64,000 bases of DNA from Cupriavidus sp. U2 (GCF_009663685.2 NZ_RCOG02000027.1:550348-614347); one strand, 5' to 3'. Positions 9,435-18,604 are shown, numbered from the stretch's first letter. Made by a program: numbers and translations. The notes: a model not told the origin generated them from the sequence alone.

Positions 9435-9775
9435 AGCGCTCACGCATGACCCGGTTTGTTGCGTGGGGGACAGCAGTCCTATTTGCCAGTTCCCTGGTCT
9501 CGATGCCCGCCCACGCCGCACTGACTGAAGAGGCTGCTGCGGTGGCGGCACAGCCACCGCTATATCTGCCGGCAAGTCCGGCGGACCCCGGCGGATTGAA
9601 GGGGTATGACCATAGCGTTCAGATCGACTTTGCCTATGAAGCCGATGCCGTTGGCACGAACAAGGACAAGAAGGACAAGATCAAGGCGAAAAAGCCCAAA
9701 AAGCTCAAGGCCGGGCCAAAGGTGAAGGCAGGCACCTACACACTCGCGCCGGCTCCCGAAGCGGAGCCGGATTAA
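9431..9775 (+). CDS. Small secreted Lys-rich protein of unknown function, 114 aa
   Basis: A signal peptide of about 29 residues ends at MPAHA-AL. A short mature region follows, then a basic block built from [18 protein letters not shown], ending in an acidic-Pro tail. AGGAG lies before the ATG, which overlaps the stop of wecB, so translation is coupled. No family was recognised. The basic block could bind an anionic polymer or the cell envelope, but this is only a guess from composition. Confidence 0.7.
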   Translation: MKRSRMTRFVAWGTAVLFASSLVSMPAHAALTEEAAAVAAQPPLYLPASPADPGGLKGYDHSVQIDFAYEADAVGTNKDKKDKIKAKKPKKLKAGPKVKAGTYTLAPAPEAEPD

Positions 9776-9880
9776 GGTGCGATCCGGCACCGACCACTCT
9801 GGAGCATGCCTGGCGGCGGGCTGGCGCTTTTCGCGTCTCCGCCAAGGCGAGGCACATTGACATCGCGCTGGGAGAAGATC

Positions 9881-11716
9881 GTGCTTAACAACTCTCACTC
9901 ATTCATGCTGAGATGCGGCCGCCTGGTGCTGCAGGCAGTCATGGCGCTGCTTGCCCTCGGCGTGATCGTGCCGGCAATCACGCATGCGGCCACCAATCAA
10001 ATTGCGCTGCTGGTGCCAGATGGCTTTGCGCTACCGGACGCGCGCGTCTCCTCGTGGCTCGACGCCGCCCAGGAAGAAGGTCTGAAGATCACGGTCATCA
10101 ATGACAGCCAGTTCCAGCAAGGCACGACGCCGGCGCAGTTCTCCGGCGTCATCCTGCCGGACCAGGTACACGCGAACGCGAGCGATGCGCTGATCTCGTC
10201 GCTCGAGACGTACGCAAATCAGGGTGGACAGTTGATGCTCGTCTACGACTTCGGCGCGCTGACGACCACAGGATTCTATGCACCGCAGAAAAGCCGTCTG
10301 AGCAACCTGGCGGGCGTCGACTACGTGCTCTATGACCAGTTGCTCGGCAATATGATCGGCGTGGGACCGGTCACGGGCCTGGGTACTACCCTCAGGACCC
10401 TGCAAGTGGCACCCGGCAAGTCGATGGTATGGGACGCCACCGCCACCAATCCCGTGGAAGGTATCTCTGGCTACGTCTATGGCTTCCTGATTTACCCGAG
10501 CTTCGTGACCCAAGGCACCTACAGTGGGTCCGCTCTGCTGACGTCGCCCAATTTCGGGCTCGTCGCGGGGCTGCGCAATTTCGGAAACGGGCGCGTGTTG
10601 TTCGTCAACATGCCGCTGTCTTACTTGAAGGGCCAAACCGACGGCATGCTGATGCACGGAATGCTGCGCTACTTCGGCACCAACATGATGAAGATGCCGC
10701 GACTGTCCGCGCAACCCAAGGCGCTTGGCGGATTGGTACTGAACTGGCACTTCTGTGCCGGTGACCAGATTGCGCCGGCAAACAAGCTCAAGGGCTGGGG
10801 CATCTTCCAGAAGGGAACCTTCTCGATGTCCATCACGGCCGGGCCAGACCAGATCAATGTGGGAGACGGCAAGGGCATCAACCTGTCGCAGAACACCACC
10901 GCTCAACAACTGGTGGCATACCTGCTGAGCCAGGGCCACAACATCGGTAGCCACGGCGGATGGATTCACGATTTTTGGGGCGCGAACGCCAGCGAGACGA
11001 ATCAATCGACCTTTGAGCAGTACCTTGTGCTGAACAAGCAAAGCGTGGAGGGCGTAACGGGTCGCCCGGCAATCGAGTATGCGGCGCCGGAGGGCAACAC
11101 GCCACAATGGTCGGTCAACTGGCTCGAAGCCAACGGCAACAGCGCCTATTACTTCCTGGGGCACACCGGTATGGCGCCGACCCGGAGCTACCGCAACGGC
11201 GCCCTGACCAACGAAACGATCCGCGCGTTCCCTGTCATGCCGTTCGGGCAGTACGCGACCTTCGAGGAGTTCGAGGAGTTCAACGTTCCGGCGGCCAGCA
11301 TTACGGCCTGGTACAAGCAGCTTATCGATTTTGTGGCGAAGAACCGCACCAGCCGGTTGATCTACATGCATCCGCTGGGAGCGGTCGACTACCAGTCGGT
11401 GCTCAACAGCCTTTTCAACAAGGCGGCGACCGTCAAGACGAGCGGGCAGTTCAACTGGTTCACGATGGATACGCTGGCGAAGTTCGGCCAACGGCGCCAG
11501 CAAGTCAGCTGGCAGGCGACTGACGGCGGGAATTCCTGGACCTTTCAGGCTACCCACCCCAGCGACCTGACCGACATGGCATGGGTGCTGCCAAAGTCGG
11601 CTTACAACCAGCCGGTTGTGACACAGGGACTCGGGCTCGTGACCTGGGATGGCACCAACTGGATCGTGACGGCACTAGGAGGCACCACGCTGGCCTTTGT
11701 CAGCAGCAAGCGGTAA
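9881..11716 (+). CDS. Secreted polysaccharide-deacetylase-like protein with N-terminal amidotransferase-like domain, 611 aa
   Basis: GTG at 9881 with GGAGA five bases upstream gives a good signal peptide ending near PAITHA-ATNQ; the longer in-frame ATG at 9806 adds a non-signal extension. Residues ~35-280 look like a flavodoxin/amidotransferase-type fold (opening IALLVPDGFALPD), which is often fused to envelope sugar enzymes. The second half resembles a NodB-type deacetylase: GSHGGWIH places two histidines five residues apart (about H358 and H363), where the family normally has H-x3-H, and later AAPEG and YMHPLG match barrel strands. The first Asp of the classical TFDD motif is not obvious. 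It may deacetylate or simply bind the polymer in the periplasm. Activity is uncertain. Confidence 0.62.
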   Translation: MLNNSHSFMLRCGRLVLQAVMALLALGVIVPAITHAATNQIALLVPDGFALPDARVSSWLDAAQEEGLKITVINDSQFQQGTTPAQFSGVILPDQVHANASDALISSLETYANQGGQLMLVYDFGALTTTGFYAPQKSRLSNLAGVDYVLYDQLLGNMIGVGPVTGLGTTLRTLQVAPGKSMVWDATATNPVEGISGYVYGFLIYPSFVTQGTYSGSALLTSPNFGLVAGLRNFGNGRVLFVNMPLSYLKGQTDGMLMHGMLRYFGTNMMKMPRLSAQPKALGGLVLNWHFCAGDQIAPANKLKGWGIFQKGTFSMSITAGPDQINVGDGKGINLSQNTTAQQLVAYLLSQGHNIGSHGGWIHDFWGANASETNQSTFEQYLVLNKQSVEGVTGRPAIEYAAPEGNTPQWSVNWLEANGNSAYYFLGHTGMAPTRSYRNGALTNETIRAFPVMPFGQYATFEEFEEFNVPAASITAWYKQLIDFVAKNRTSRLIYMHPLGAVDYQSVLNSLFNKAATVKTSGQFNWFTMDTLAKFGQRRQQVSWQATDGGNSWTFQATHPSDLTDMAWVLPKSAYNQPVVTQGLGLVTWDGTNWIVTALGGTTLAFVSSKR

Positions 11717-11800
11717 AGGACAAGCGCCCGTCCTCGCGCGCTCGCAATGGAAGCGGGGACGCGGCGCTGCAGAAGAACAGCACTACATGGGCCTTCGAGC

Positions 11801-13399
11801 ATGCACCCTGGATATCGCCTCTTTTTGTCGATTGGCGTGATGCTGGTCATCACTGTTCCCATCCCCGGGGCGTTCGCAGCCGCCCCCAACAGCTACATCA
11901 CAACGTTATCCATCCCCCCTGGGACTGCCGAGGGCGGCGTCCACGGCGTCAGCGATTCACCTGCGCAACCTGCCGCTCGGGCCGCGTCAGCAGACGCCGC
12001 GCTGAATCTCGCAGTGGTGCTGCCGGACACGCTCGACAACGATGACATGAACGGCTTGACCAAACGCACGTGGGCAAGCCCGCTGCCGGCAAGCCCCGCG
12101 CGCGAGGCCCCCGCAACAGCTGAAAGGCCGCGCGCGCAGGCGATTGTGCCGCCGCTGACGGTGCTGCTGATGGCGGTCATTGGCCTGGTGCTGTTCTATG
12201 CCGTAAGACACTACCTCTTCACCCTGAACCGGCTCTTCGGCTTTCAGCGACACCCGTACCTCGACATCGATATTGCGCAGTGGCCTACGTTGACCGTCAT
12301 GGTCGCCGCGCACAATGAAGAGGCCGTGATAGCCGGTTCGCTGGCCTGCCTGCTGCATGCGGACTATCCCGCTGACAGGCTCGTCATCATGCCGGTCAAC
12401 GATCGGTCCACCGATGGCACGCGCGAGATCATCGATGATCTGGCGGCGAAGCACCCCGGGCGCATCACACCGTTTCACCGCGCCGCCGGAAAGCCGGGCA
12501 AGGCTGCCGCGCTCAAGGATGCCAGCGAGGCGGTGACGAGCGATATCGTCGTGGTCTTCGATGCCGACTATCTACCGCCGGTCGGGCTGCTAAAGCAGCT
12601 GGTGGCCCCTTTCTTCGATCCAGAGGTGGGTGCCACCATGGGCCGCGTGGTGCCGTTGAATGTGGGCGTGAACCTGCTGACGCGCCTGCTCGATCTGGAA
12701 CGCTCGGGTGGCTATCAGGTTGACCAGCAAGCCCGCATGAACCTGCAGTTGGTCCCCCAGTACGGCGGCACCGTGGGCGGCGTGAGGATGCGGGCATTGC
12801 GCGCTGTCGGTGGCTGGCATGACGATGTACTGGCGGAAGACACCGACATCACCTATCGCCTGCTGCTGGCCAACTGGAAGACGGTCTACCAGAACTGGTC
12901 GGAGTGTTATGAGGAGGTGCCGGAGACCTGGCCGGTCCGCGTGCGGCAAATCCGGCGCTGGACCAAGGGCCACAATCAAGCGCTGTACCGCCACGGCGTC
13001 AGGATGGCGGCTTGCCGGCATCACGGCCTGTTCGAGAGAATCGATGGCGTCGCGCTGCTCGGCATCTATATGATGGCGCCGATCATGCTGTTTGGCTGGT
13101 TGCTGGCGATCCTGTTGTTCTATGCTGGCGGCTTGCCACTATTCGGCGAAGCGTTGATCCTGTTCGCGCTGATGTCCTATGGCACCTTGGGCAATTTTGC
13201 AGCGTTTTTCGAGATCGCCGCCGCGGTGCACCTGGACGGCACGCGCGAACGCATCCGGCTGTTGCCTCTGAACTACTTCGGCTTCCTCGTCAGCATGCTC
13301 GCCGTGTCGCAAGCGATTCTGGGTCAAATCGTCTTCGATCAGCTGTTACGTCGGGAACTGCGGTGGGACAAGACGTCCCGTTATCGCCCGAGGAACTGA
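11801..13399 (+). CDS. Processive family-2 glycosyltransferase (exopolysaccharide synthase), 532 aa
   Basis: The GT2 core is complete: VMVAAHNEE (about residue 166), the DAD metal motif (about 253), EDTD catalytic base (about 345) and QIRRW (about 382), the Q-x-x-R-W signature of processive synthases such as cellulose, hyaluronan and PNAG synthases. One membrane helix precedes the core and about three follow it. Unusually, ATG 11801 begins with a signal-peptide-like segment, then a ~90-residue Ala/Pro-rich linker that would be periplasmic. The alternative ATG at 11747 only adds a basic extension; neither has a good ribosome-binding site. It should polymerise a nucleotide sugar and pass the chain through the inner membrane. 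Confidence 0.88.
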   Translation: MHPGYRLFLSIGVMLVITVPIPGAFAAAPNSYITTLSIPPGTAEGGVHGVSDSPAQPAARAASADAALNLAVVLPDTLDNDDMNGLTKRTWASPLPASPAREAPATAERPRAQAIVPPLTVLLMAVIGLVLFYAVRHYLFTLNRLFGFQRHPYLDIDIAQWPTLTVMVAAHNEEAVIAGSLACLLHADYPADRLVIMPVNDRSTDGTREIIDDLAAKHPGRITPFHRAAGKPGKAAALKDASEAVTSDIVVVFDADYLPPVGLLKQLVAPFFDPEVGATMGRVVPLNVGVNLLTRLLDLERSGGYQVDQQARMNLQLVPQYGGTVGGVRMRALRAVGGWHDDVLAEDTDITYRLLLANWKTVYQNWSECYEEVPETWPVRVRQIRRWTKGHNQALYRHGVRMAACRHHGLFERIDGVALLGIYMMAPIMLFGWLLAILLFYAGGLPLFGEALILFALMSYGTLGNFAAFFEIAAAVHLDGTRERIRLLPLNYFGFLVSMLAVSQAILGQIVFDQLLRRELRWDKTSRYRPRN

Positions 13400-13401
13400 A
13401 T

Positions 13402-14499
13402 ATGTGGCCATTGCTGCTCGGTACGCTCACCATGTTCGTGTTCGCCCTGCCGCTCGTCCCGGCGGCGCTGGAATGGCGGCGGGCGCGCGACGTCCGGCCG
13501 CTAATGATTGACGGCGAACACACCCTCGATGTGACGAAAGTGGCGGCGGATTTTCGCGCACTGGTGGCGCGGCATGAAGCGGGTGACCGGCTGCACAGGC
13601 TCACGCGCACGGCCATGGCGCTACGGCCGGTCGTTCATGTCACCGGTAGTTTCGTTCCGACACGGGCGGAGACGAATCTGGGCGTCTGCACGCGCACTGT
13701 CGTGACTGGCGGAACGCTGACGCTGCCTGACGGTTTCACGTTCTCGCGCGATATCTATGGGCGACGCGGCGTATATACGGGCCGGGAGAACCATCTTCAG
13801 GTTCTGCTTTCCGAGGGCGAGCTCGTGATACGCGATGGCAGCGAACTCCAGCGCTGGGCCCACGCGCGCAACATCCACGTCGAGCCGAACTGCCGGCTGC
13901 GCGGACCTGTGTCGGCGCACTATGCCATCCGCCTCGAAGAAGCATGTGAGTTCACGTCAGTGAGCGCGGCGGTGGTCAGCTTCGGGCAGCGGCGTGCCGG
14001 GACGCCGCCCGATATCGACGATCGGACTGACAATGCCAATGCTGGGGCGGCGCCCTCCCTCGAGGCCATTCCTGATGCCGATGCCTCGGAGCATCCGGAT
14101 GGTCGCTGGCTGGTACCCCATGCCCTGACGCTTTCTGCAAACACTGTGCATCGTGGTGACCTGATCGTACACGGCGAGCTTTGGATCGGCGCCGGCTCCT
14201 GCATCATGGGCAGCGTCAAGTCGACCGGTGGCATCTGGCTTGGACCAGGCGTGCGCATCCATGGCGCGCTAATCGCCGCCGGCGCGATCTTGTTGGAGCG
14301 CGAGTGTGTCATCGCCGGGCCGTTGGTCTCAGAGCAGGAAATCGATGTGGGCAGGCGCTGTGTGATTGGCGCCGCCGGCCGGCGCACGACGGTCGTCGCG
14401 CCGTTATTGCACATGCACGCGGGCACGGTGGTCTATGGCGCGGCATCTGCGTTGGAGGAAGGCCGCGTCGTGCCAGAAGCCTCGGCTGGCGACGCGTGA
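13402..14499 (+). CDS. Membrane-anchored polymer-forming (bactofilin-like) protein, 365 aa
   Basis: ATG 13402 lies two bases after the synthase stop and has AGGA eight bases upstream; the longer open frame runs back into the synthase gene and is rejected. One N-terminal helix (MWPLLLGTLTMFVFALPLVP) anchors the protein. The C-terminal ~110 residues show the short hydrophobic/glycine repeats of a right-handed beta-helix (DLIVHGELWIGAG, GIWLGPGVRIHGALIAAGAI), as in bactofilins (DUF583). A middle region, about residues 40-190, is not recognised. It may scaffold the synthase complex or organise it at a cell site. The tight spacing indicates the same operon. Confidence 0.72.
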   Translation: MWPLLLGTLTMFVFALPLVPAALEWRRARDVRPLMIDGEHTLDVTKVAADFRALVARHEAGDRLHRLTRTAMALRPVVHVTGSFVPTRAETNLGVCTRTVVTGGTLTLPDGFTFSRDIYGRRGVYTGRENHLQVLLSEGELVIRDGSELQRWAHARNIHVEPNCRLRGPVSAHYAIRLEEACEFTSVSAAVVSFGQRRAGTPPDIDDRTDNANAGAAPSLEAIPDADASEHPDGRWLVPHALTLSANTVHRGDLIVHGELWIGAGSCIMGSVKSTGGIWLGPGVRIHGALIAAGAILLERECVIAGPLVSEQEIDVGRRCVIGAAGRRTTVVAPLLHMHAGTVVYGAASALEEGRVVPEASAGDA

Positions 14500-14514
14500 A
14501 CCGACTGCAAAATC

Positions 14515-15519
14515 ATGAAGACATTGATGGCTTTCATGTTGTTGATCGCCACGCTTGCGCATGCGCCAGCGGATGCGGGCGAACTCTCGCTCCAGGGGTA
14601 CCAGCGTCCCGACGGCGCTATTACTACCTACTTTGGCGGCGACTCGATCGATCCCTATTTCGCGGCCAAGGCGCTGCTCGCCGCACAGGACGCGGGGGGG
14701 ACGATGTCGGCCGCCGCCAAACGCTGGATCGCCTGGCAGTTGCCGCGCCAGCACGCTGACGGCCGCTTCGACCGCTACTGCCTGAAGGCCGAGCGCTTTG
14801 TCGCATGCCAGCCAGCCGATGCGGACGATGCCCTGATGGCAGTCTGGATGGAACTACTGGTCCGTCAAGCGCCATCCGACGGCATGCCGCCAGCGTGGCA
14901 GGCCAGCTTCGACAAGGCTAGCGCACATATCGACACCCTGCGGGATGCGCAGTCCGGGGTGTACTACATTTCGTCCAGCCTGCATGTCGCCTTGCTGATG
15001 GACAACGCGGAGATCTCCAGCGCCTTCAAGGCGGCCAGCGCCTATCGGCGGCGCCTGGGTGACACTGCGGGCGCCACGGAGTGGATGCGCAAGGCCGAGC
15101 AACTCGACAAGGACATCCTGCGTGTGTTCTGGCGGCCTGGGCAGGGTTATCTGGTGAGCACCCAGCCACGCGAACAGTATGAGTTTTATCCGGACGCTGT
15201 CGCACAGATCTTTCCTATTCTTTCTGATATTCGTCCGCCTAATCGACCGGATGCCTTGACGTACCGCCTCTGGATGAAAGAGCACCGGATGACCTGGCTG
15301 CAGATGTCCGAAGCGGATTTCCCCTGGGGGCTGGTGGCACTGGTCGCCGACAAGATGGAGGACAAGGAAGCGATTTCGTGCTGGCGCATCCGTTCCATCC
15401 AGTTCCGTCATGGAAAACACTGGAATGTGCTGGAAGAGGCGTTGTACCTGGCGTTCGTGGCGCGCTTGACCCCCGAACAGGCGCTGGCACCGCCTCCAGC
15501 CGGGTTGCGCTGTCGTTGA
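14515..15519 (+). CDS. Secreted alpha-helical protein, possible glycan lyase or hydrolase, 334 aa
   Basis: A clean signal peptide (cleavage near PADA-GEL) is followed by an all-helical sequence with repeated helix-turn-helix units, a pattern like the alpha/alpha-toroid folds of GH8, GH88 and alginate-lyase families. Acidic clusters such as ADADDALMAVW and YEFYPDAVAQ, and aromatic patches such as QMSEADFPWGL, could line a sugar groove. No single family signature was recognised. Many synthase-dependent systems encode a periplasmic polymer-degrading enzyme (BcsZ, AlgL, the hydrolase domain of PelA), and the position here fits that role. The assignment is inference from fold impression and context. 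Confidence 0.5.
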   Translation: MKTLMAFMLLIATLAHAPADAGELSLQGYQRPDGAITTYFGGDSIDPYFAAKALLAAQDAGGTMSAAAKRWIAWQLPRQHADGRFDRYCLKAERFVACQPADADDALMAVWMELLVRQAPSDGMPPAWQASFDKASAHIDTLRDAQSGVYYISSSLHVALLMDNAEISSAFKAASAYRRRLGDTAGATEWMRKAEQLDKDILRVFWRPGQGYLVSTQPREQYEFYPDAVAQIFPILSDIRPPNRPDALTYRLWMKEHRMTWLQMSEADFPWGLVALVADKMEDKEAISCWRIRSIQFRHGKHWNVLEEALYLAFVARLTPEQALAPPPAGLRCR

Positions 15520-15540
15520 GGCAAGATCGAAAGGATACGC

Positions 15541-16389
15541 ATGGCAAAGCTCTCGCATACCCGAATCCGGTTCTACGGCACGCTTGTCCTGTCATGCCTG
15601 CTCGGCATGGCGATGCTGGTCGCCACCACGGAATCGCGCGCCCAGGCGGAAGCCAGCCCGCCCCGAACGTTCGTGCCGTTACTCACGGGGTTCATAGAAG
15701 GCGGACTAGGCCATGCCAACCTGACCAACAACAATTCGAGCTGGAACGACCAGTACGTGCGCGGCGGCGTCCACCTGACCCCGAAGGACTATGTGACCGG
15801 CGAAATCAGTCACCAGAACCATTTCGGCGACGCTGGCACGTTCTTCGGACTGGGCTATACGCGAATTTTCGATGACAACTGGTACGGCTTCTTGAGTGCC
15901 GGCACGAGTTCGGGCGGCTTTTTCCTGCCCGAGGTCCGTGTCGATGGCATCCTGTTCCGCAAGCTGCTGGAAAAGAAGAACCTGGTGGCCAGTGCAGGCT
16001 TTACCTACTACCGCGCCAAGGAGGTCTATAACGACAAGACCTTGCTTCTGGGGCTGACCTACTACTTCGACGCCCCGTGGATCATCCAGCTCGGGGGGCG
16101 GCTGAACCGAAGCGATCCCGGCAACGTCCGCTCCAACCGGGGATCGATCGCTGTCACCTATGGCCGCGACAAAGACCAGTACATCACTTTGCGATACGAC
16201 GGCGGGACCGAGGCCTACCAGATCACCGGCGCGCAGCAACTGCTCAGTGATTTCACGAGCCATGAAGTTTCCCTGAACTGGCGCAAATGGATCACCAAAC
16301 GCTACGGCATCAACTTGCGGGCGGTCTATTACGAGAATCCGTCCTACAAACGCAAACAAGCAGAGATAGGTGTTTTCGCGGAGTTCTAG
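15541..16389 (+). CDS. YaiO-type outer-membrane beta-barrel protein, 282 aa
   Basis: The signal peptide ends near ESRAQA. The rest is alternating beta-strand sequence with Gly and aromatic residues (GFIEGGLGHANL, GGVHLTPKDYVTGEI, LGLTYYFDAPWIIQLGGRL) and a terminal Phe (VFAEF), the standard signal for outer-membrane assembly. The strand pattern resembles the YaiO family of barrels found near envelope polysaccharide genes. AAAGGA stands seven bases before the ATG. It is the likely outer-membrane exit for the polymer, but it lacks the TPR region found in PgaA- and BcsC-type porins, so export might depend on another partner. Confidence 0.72.
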   Translation: MAKLSHTRIRFYGTLVLSCLLGMAMLVATTESRAQAEASPPRTFVPLLTGFIEGGLGHANLTNNNSSWNDQYVRGGVHLTPKDYVTGEISHQNHFGDAGTFFGLGYTRIFDDNWYGFLSAGTSSGGFFLPEVRVDGILFRKLLEKKNLVASAGFTYYRAKEVYNDKTLLLGLTYYFDAPWIIQLGGRLNRSDPGNVRSNRGSIAVTYGRDKDQYITLRYDGGTEAYQITGAQQLLSDFTSHEVSLNWRKWITKRYGINLRAVYYENPSYKRKQAEIGVFAEF

Positions 16390-16392
16390 ACC

Positions 16393-17199
16393 ATGGCCCA
16401 TCCTGCTGGACACACTCCCGCTACCCGCGATGCAAGCGACGCACTTGGCCTGACGATCCTGAGCCTGGCCAGGCATCGGTCACTGGACCGGCTAAGTCTG
16501 TCGGCTTCGACGATGATCGGCATTTTCCTGTTGCCGGTGCTGTTCAATTCTGCCGAGTGGCTGCTGCGCGGCAAGATCAGCATGACATGGACCGCAGTGC
16601 TCGCGTTCTGGATCGACAAGCTTGGCATGGACGGCGTCGTGATCGAACGCTTGACACGGGTGGCCTGGTTCGACTTCGACTTGCCCTATCTGAATGTCAC
16701 GGCGACACCGCCCGACGTGCCCATGTGGTCCGCAAACTTGCTGGCCACGCTCATCGTGTGCATATTCGCGCTTCGCATGCATGACCGGTTCCTGCCGCTG
16801 CGCTACTTCCTTCTGTTTGCCGTCTTCATTCAATGCACGGCGCTGCTGTTCTTCGCCGTGGCACCGACGGATTTCCCCTACACGGTCAGCGAGTATGCAA
16901 ACAACATGCTGAAGACCTCTGCCAGCTTCCTGTTCCTGCTGCCATGGGGGCATGCGCTCGTCTATTACATCTTCGACTTTTCCTGGCCGAAGAAGATACT
17001 CCTGACGCTGCTTACGCTGGTGTTTGTCATCGTGGCTGTGCCGATGCAGCTGGCACTGCATGTCTATGTGATGAAAACCGGGTCGCTGCTAATGATGCCG
17101 CTACTGTCGTTCGTGTTCGGGCCGACGATGATCGTCCTTGGATGCATGGCGTTGTATGGATGGGCAATGAGTTGGGATCGGCAAACGCCCCGGGCATAG
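16393..17199 (+). CDS. Polytopic inner-membrane protein of unknown function, 268 aa
   Basis: The gene begins three bases after the barrel gene and is the last of the operon. It has about six hydrophobic helices, for example MIGIFLLPVLFNSAEWLL, LLATLIVCIFAL, YFLLFAVFIQCTALLFFAV, SASFLFLLPWGHALVYYIF and LLTLLTLVFVIVAVPMQLA. No family was recognised. By position it could be an accessory of the synthase (as PgaD or BcsB are for theirs), or a membrane enzyme modifying the polymer. Neither role can be shown from the sequence. Confidence 0.7.
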   Translation: MAHPAGHTPATRDASDALGLTILSLARHRSLDRLSLSASTMIGIFLLPVLFNSAEWLLRGKISMTWTAVLAFWIDKLGMDGVVIERLTRVAWFDFDLPYLNVTATPPDVPMWSANLLATLIVCIFALRMHDRFLPLRYFLLFAVFIQCTALLFFAVAPTDFPYTVSEYANNMLKTSASFLFLLPWGHALVYYIFDFSWPKKILLTLLTLVFVIVAVPMQLALHVYVMKTGSLLMMPLLSFVFGPTMIVLGCMALYGWAMSWDRQTPRA

Positions 17200-17208
17200 A
17201 CGGGGCGT
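17185..17208. terminator. Perfect 8-bp hairpin between convergent operons
   Basis: ACGCCCCG (17185-17192) and CGGGGCGT (17201-17208) are perfect inverted arms around an eight-base loop that contains the stop codon of the membrane-protein gene. The TolC-type gene ends on the other strand at 17220. There is no T tract on either side. It is likely a shared terminator for the two converging operons. Confidence 0.5.
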
Positions 17209-17219
17209 GGAGGCCCCTG

Positions 17220-18575
17220 TCACGAAGCGAGCCAGCCGTTGAGCGAACGCAGGGTATCCTCGCTCAATTCTCCCGTCGCGGCGGCAAGGCGGAGGCGACC
17301 CAGCAGGTAGTCCAGCCGAGCCTGCACCACGTCCAACTCCGCGGCGAACACGCGCTGCTGCGCGTCGAGCACGTCGGGTTCGGTGCGGGTGCCGACGTCC
17401 CGGCCAAGGATCGTCGCCGCCAGCGCACTACGCGCCGACGTCAACGACTGCTCGAGGGCGGCGATACGTGACACGCCAGTCTTCACGGACAGGAACCCGT
17501 CCTGCACGTTCAGGCGCACATCGCGCCGGGCCGCGGCAAGCTCCTGTTCCGCCTGGCTCCTCTTTGCAACGGACTCCCGCTCGCGCGAGTCCAGGCTCCC
17601 ACCCGCGTACAGCGGAATGTTTACCTGCAACCCCACGGTCGCGGAACGCGTATTGGCAGCAACCCAAGGCGCCAGATTACCGGTCTGCCCTTGCGTGTTG
17701 TAGCCCGCCACGAGCGAGACGGTCGGGCGGCTGGCAAGCCGGTACTTGTCGATCTCCGCGCCGGCAATGTCAAGTTCCGACTGCCGGGTCTTGACCAGGA
17801 AGCTCTGTTCTTCGCCCTTGGCCTGCCACGCCGCTAGATTGTCCGGCTCCGGCGGCCTGGGCGCAAACCGGGCGGCAAGCCCGCTCAGTTGATCGGGCGA
17901 CGTGCCAACGATCTCCTGGAAGCGCGTGCGACGCTGCTCCAGTGCGGATTGCGCCGTCACTTCGCGGCTCTCCACACCGTCCAGGCGCGCCTGGGCTTCT
18001 TGTAGATCGGTGATCTTGTCCTGCCCGATGTCGAAGCGCGCCTTGGCGCGATCGCGCTGCTGCCGCAGGGCCGCCTTCTCGGCCTGTACCACGCGCAGCG
18101 TCTCCTCGCCCAGGACGACGCCGAAGTACGCTTCTGCTACCCGCAGGGCAAGATCCTGGCGCGACTGGCTGAACTGTGTTTGCGCCAGGTTCGTCTGTTC
18201 CCGCAATTGCTTCTTCGTCGCCACCGCACCCCGGTCGTAGATCGGCTGCACCAACACCACGCCGGCCTGCCGCACAGTGCCCGACGTATTGGAAGGGATC
18301 AGGGACGCACCATCGTCGGTGGCCGAAGAATGGACGACAGTACGGCCCACGCCGCCTTGCAGCCTCAGGCTGGGCAGCAGCAGCGCGCGGCCCTGCACGG
18401 CCTTCTCTTGCCCCGCCGTGAGCGCATCGTTCGCGGCAAGGGTAGACGGATCATGCGCCAATGCCTGCTCGTAGGCGCCCACGAGGTCGATCGCGCCCGA
18501 CTCCCCGGCGCTCAGGAACAGCATGCAGCCCAGCGCCACCTGCCCGGCCCGCAGGGCCATATTCAATCGCTTCAT
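17220..18575 (-). CDS. TolC-family outer-membrane efflux channel, 451 aa
   Basis: ATG 18575 opens a signal peptide (MKRLNMALRAGQVALGCMLF, cleavage near GESGA) with GAGAG upstream; the longer frame runs into the pump gene. The mature protein has the duplicated long-helix pattern of TolC-type channels, with repeats AYEQALAHDPS/ALTAGQE in the first half and RESVAKRSQAEQELAAARRDVRLNVQDGF in the second, and a Gly-rich strand VGLQVNIPLYAGGS. It lies 29 bases after the pump gene and completes a tripartite efflux system. Confidence 0.92.
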   Translation of the reverse strand: MKRLNMALRAGQVALGCMLFLSAGESGAIDLVGAYEQALAHDPSTLAANDALTAGQEKAVQGRALLLPSLRLQGGVGRTVVHSSATDDGASLIPSNTSGTVRQAGVVLVQPIYDRGAVATKKQLREQTNLAQTQFSQSRQDLALRVAEAYFGVVLGEETLRVVQAEKAALRQQRDRAKARFDIGQDKITDLQEAQARLDGVESREVTAQSALEQRRTRFQEIVGTSPDQLSGLAARFAPRPPEPDNLAAWQAKGEEQSFLVKTRQSELDIAGAEIDKYRLASRPTVSLVAGYNTQGQTGNLAPWVAANTRSATVGLQVNIPLYAGGSLDSRERESVAKRSQAEQELAAARRDVRLNVQDGFLSVKTGVSRIAALEQSLTSARSALAATILGRDVGTRTEPDVLDAQQRVFAAELDVVQARLDYLLGRLRLAAATGELSEDTLRSLNGWLAS

Positions 18576-18604
18576 CACAATCACTCTCAACGTCAGATTC
18601 GCGA

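Noticed and set aside
13012-13401. N-terminal extension of the bactofilin-like gene
   Set aside because: It overlaps the end of the synthase in another frame; the ATG at 13402 has a good ribosome-binding site and a proper membrane helix.
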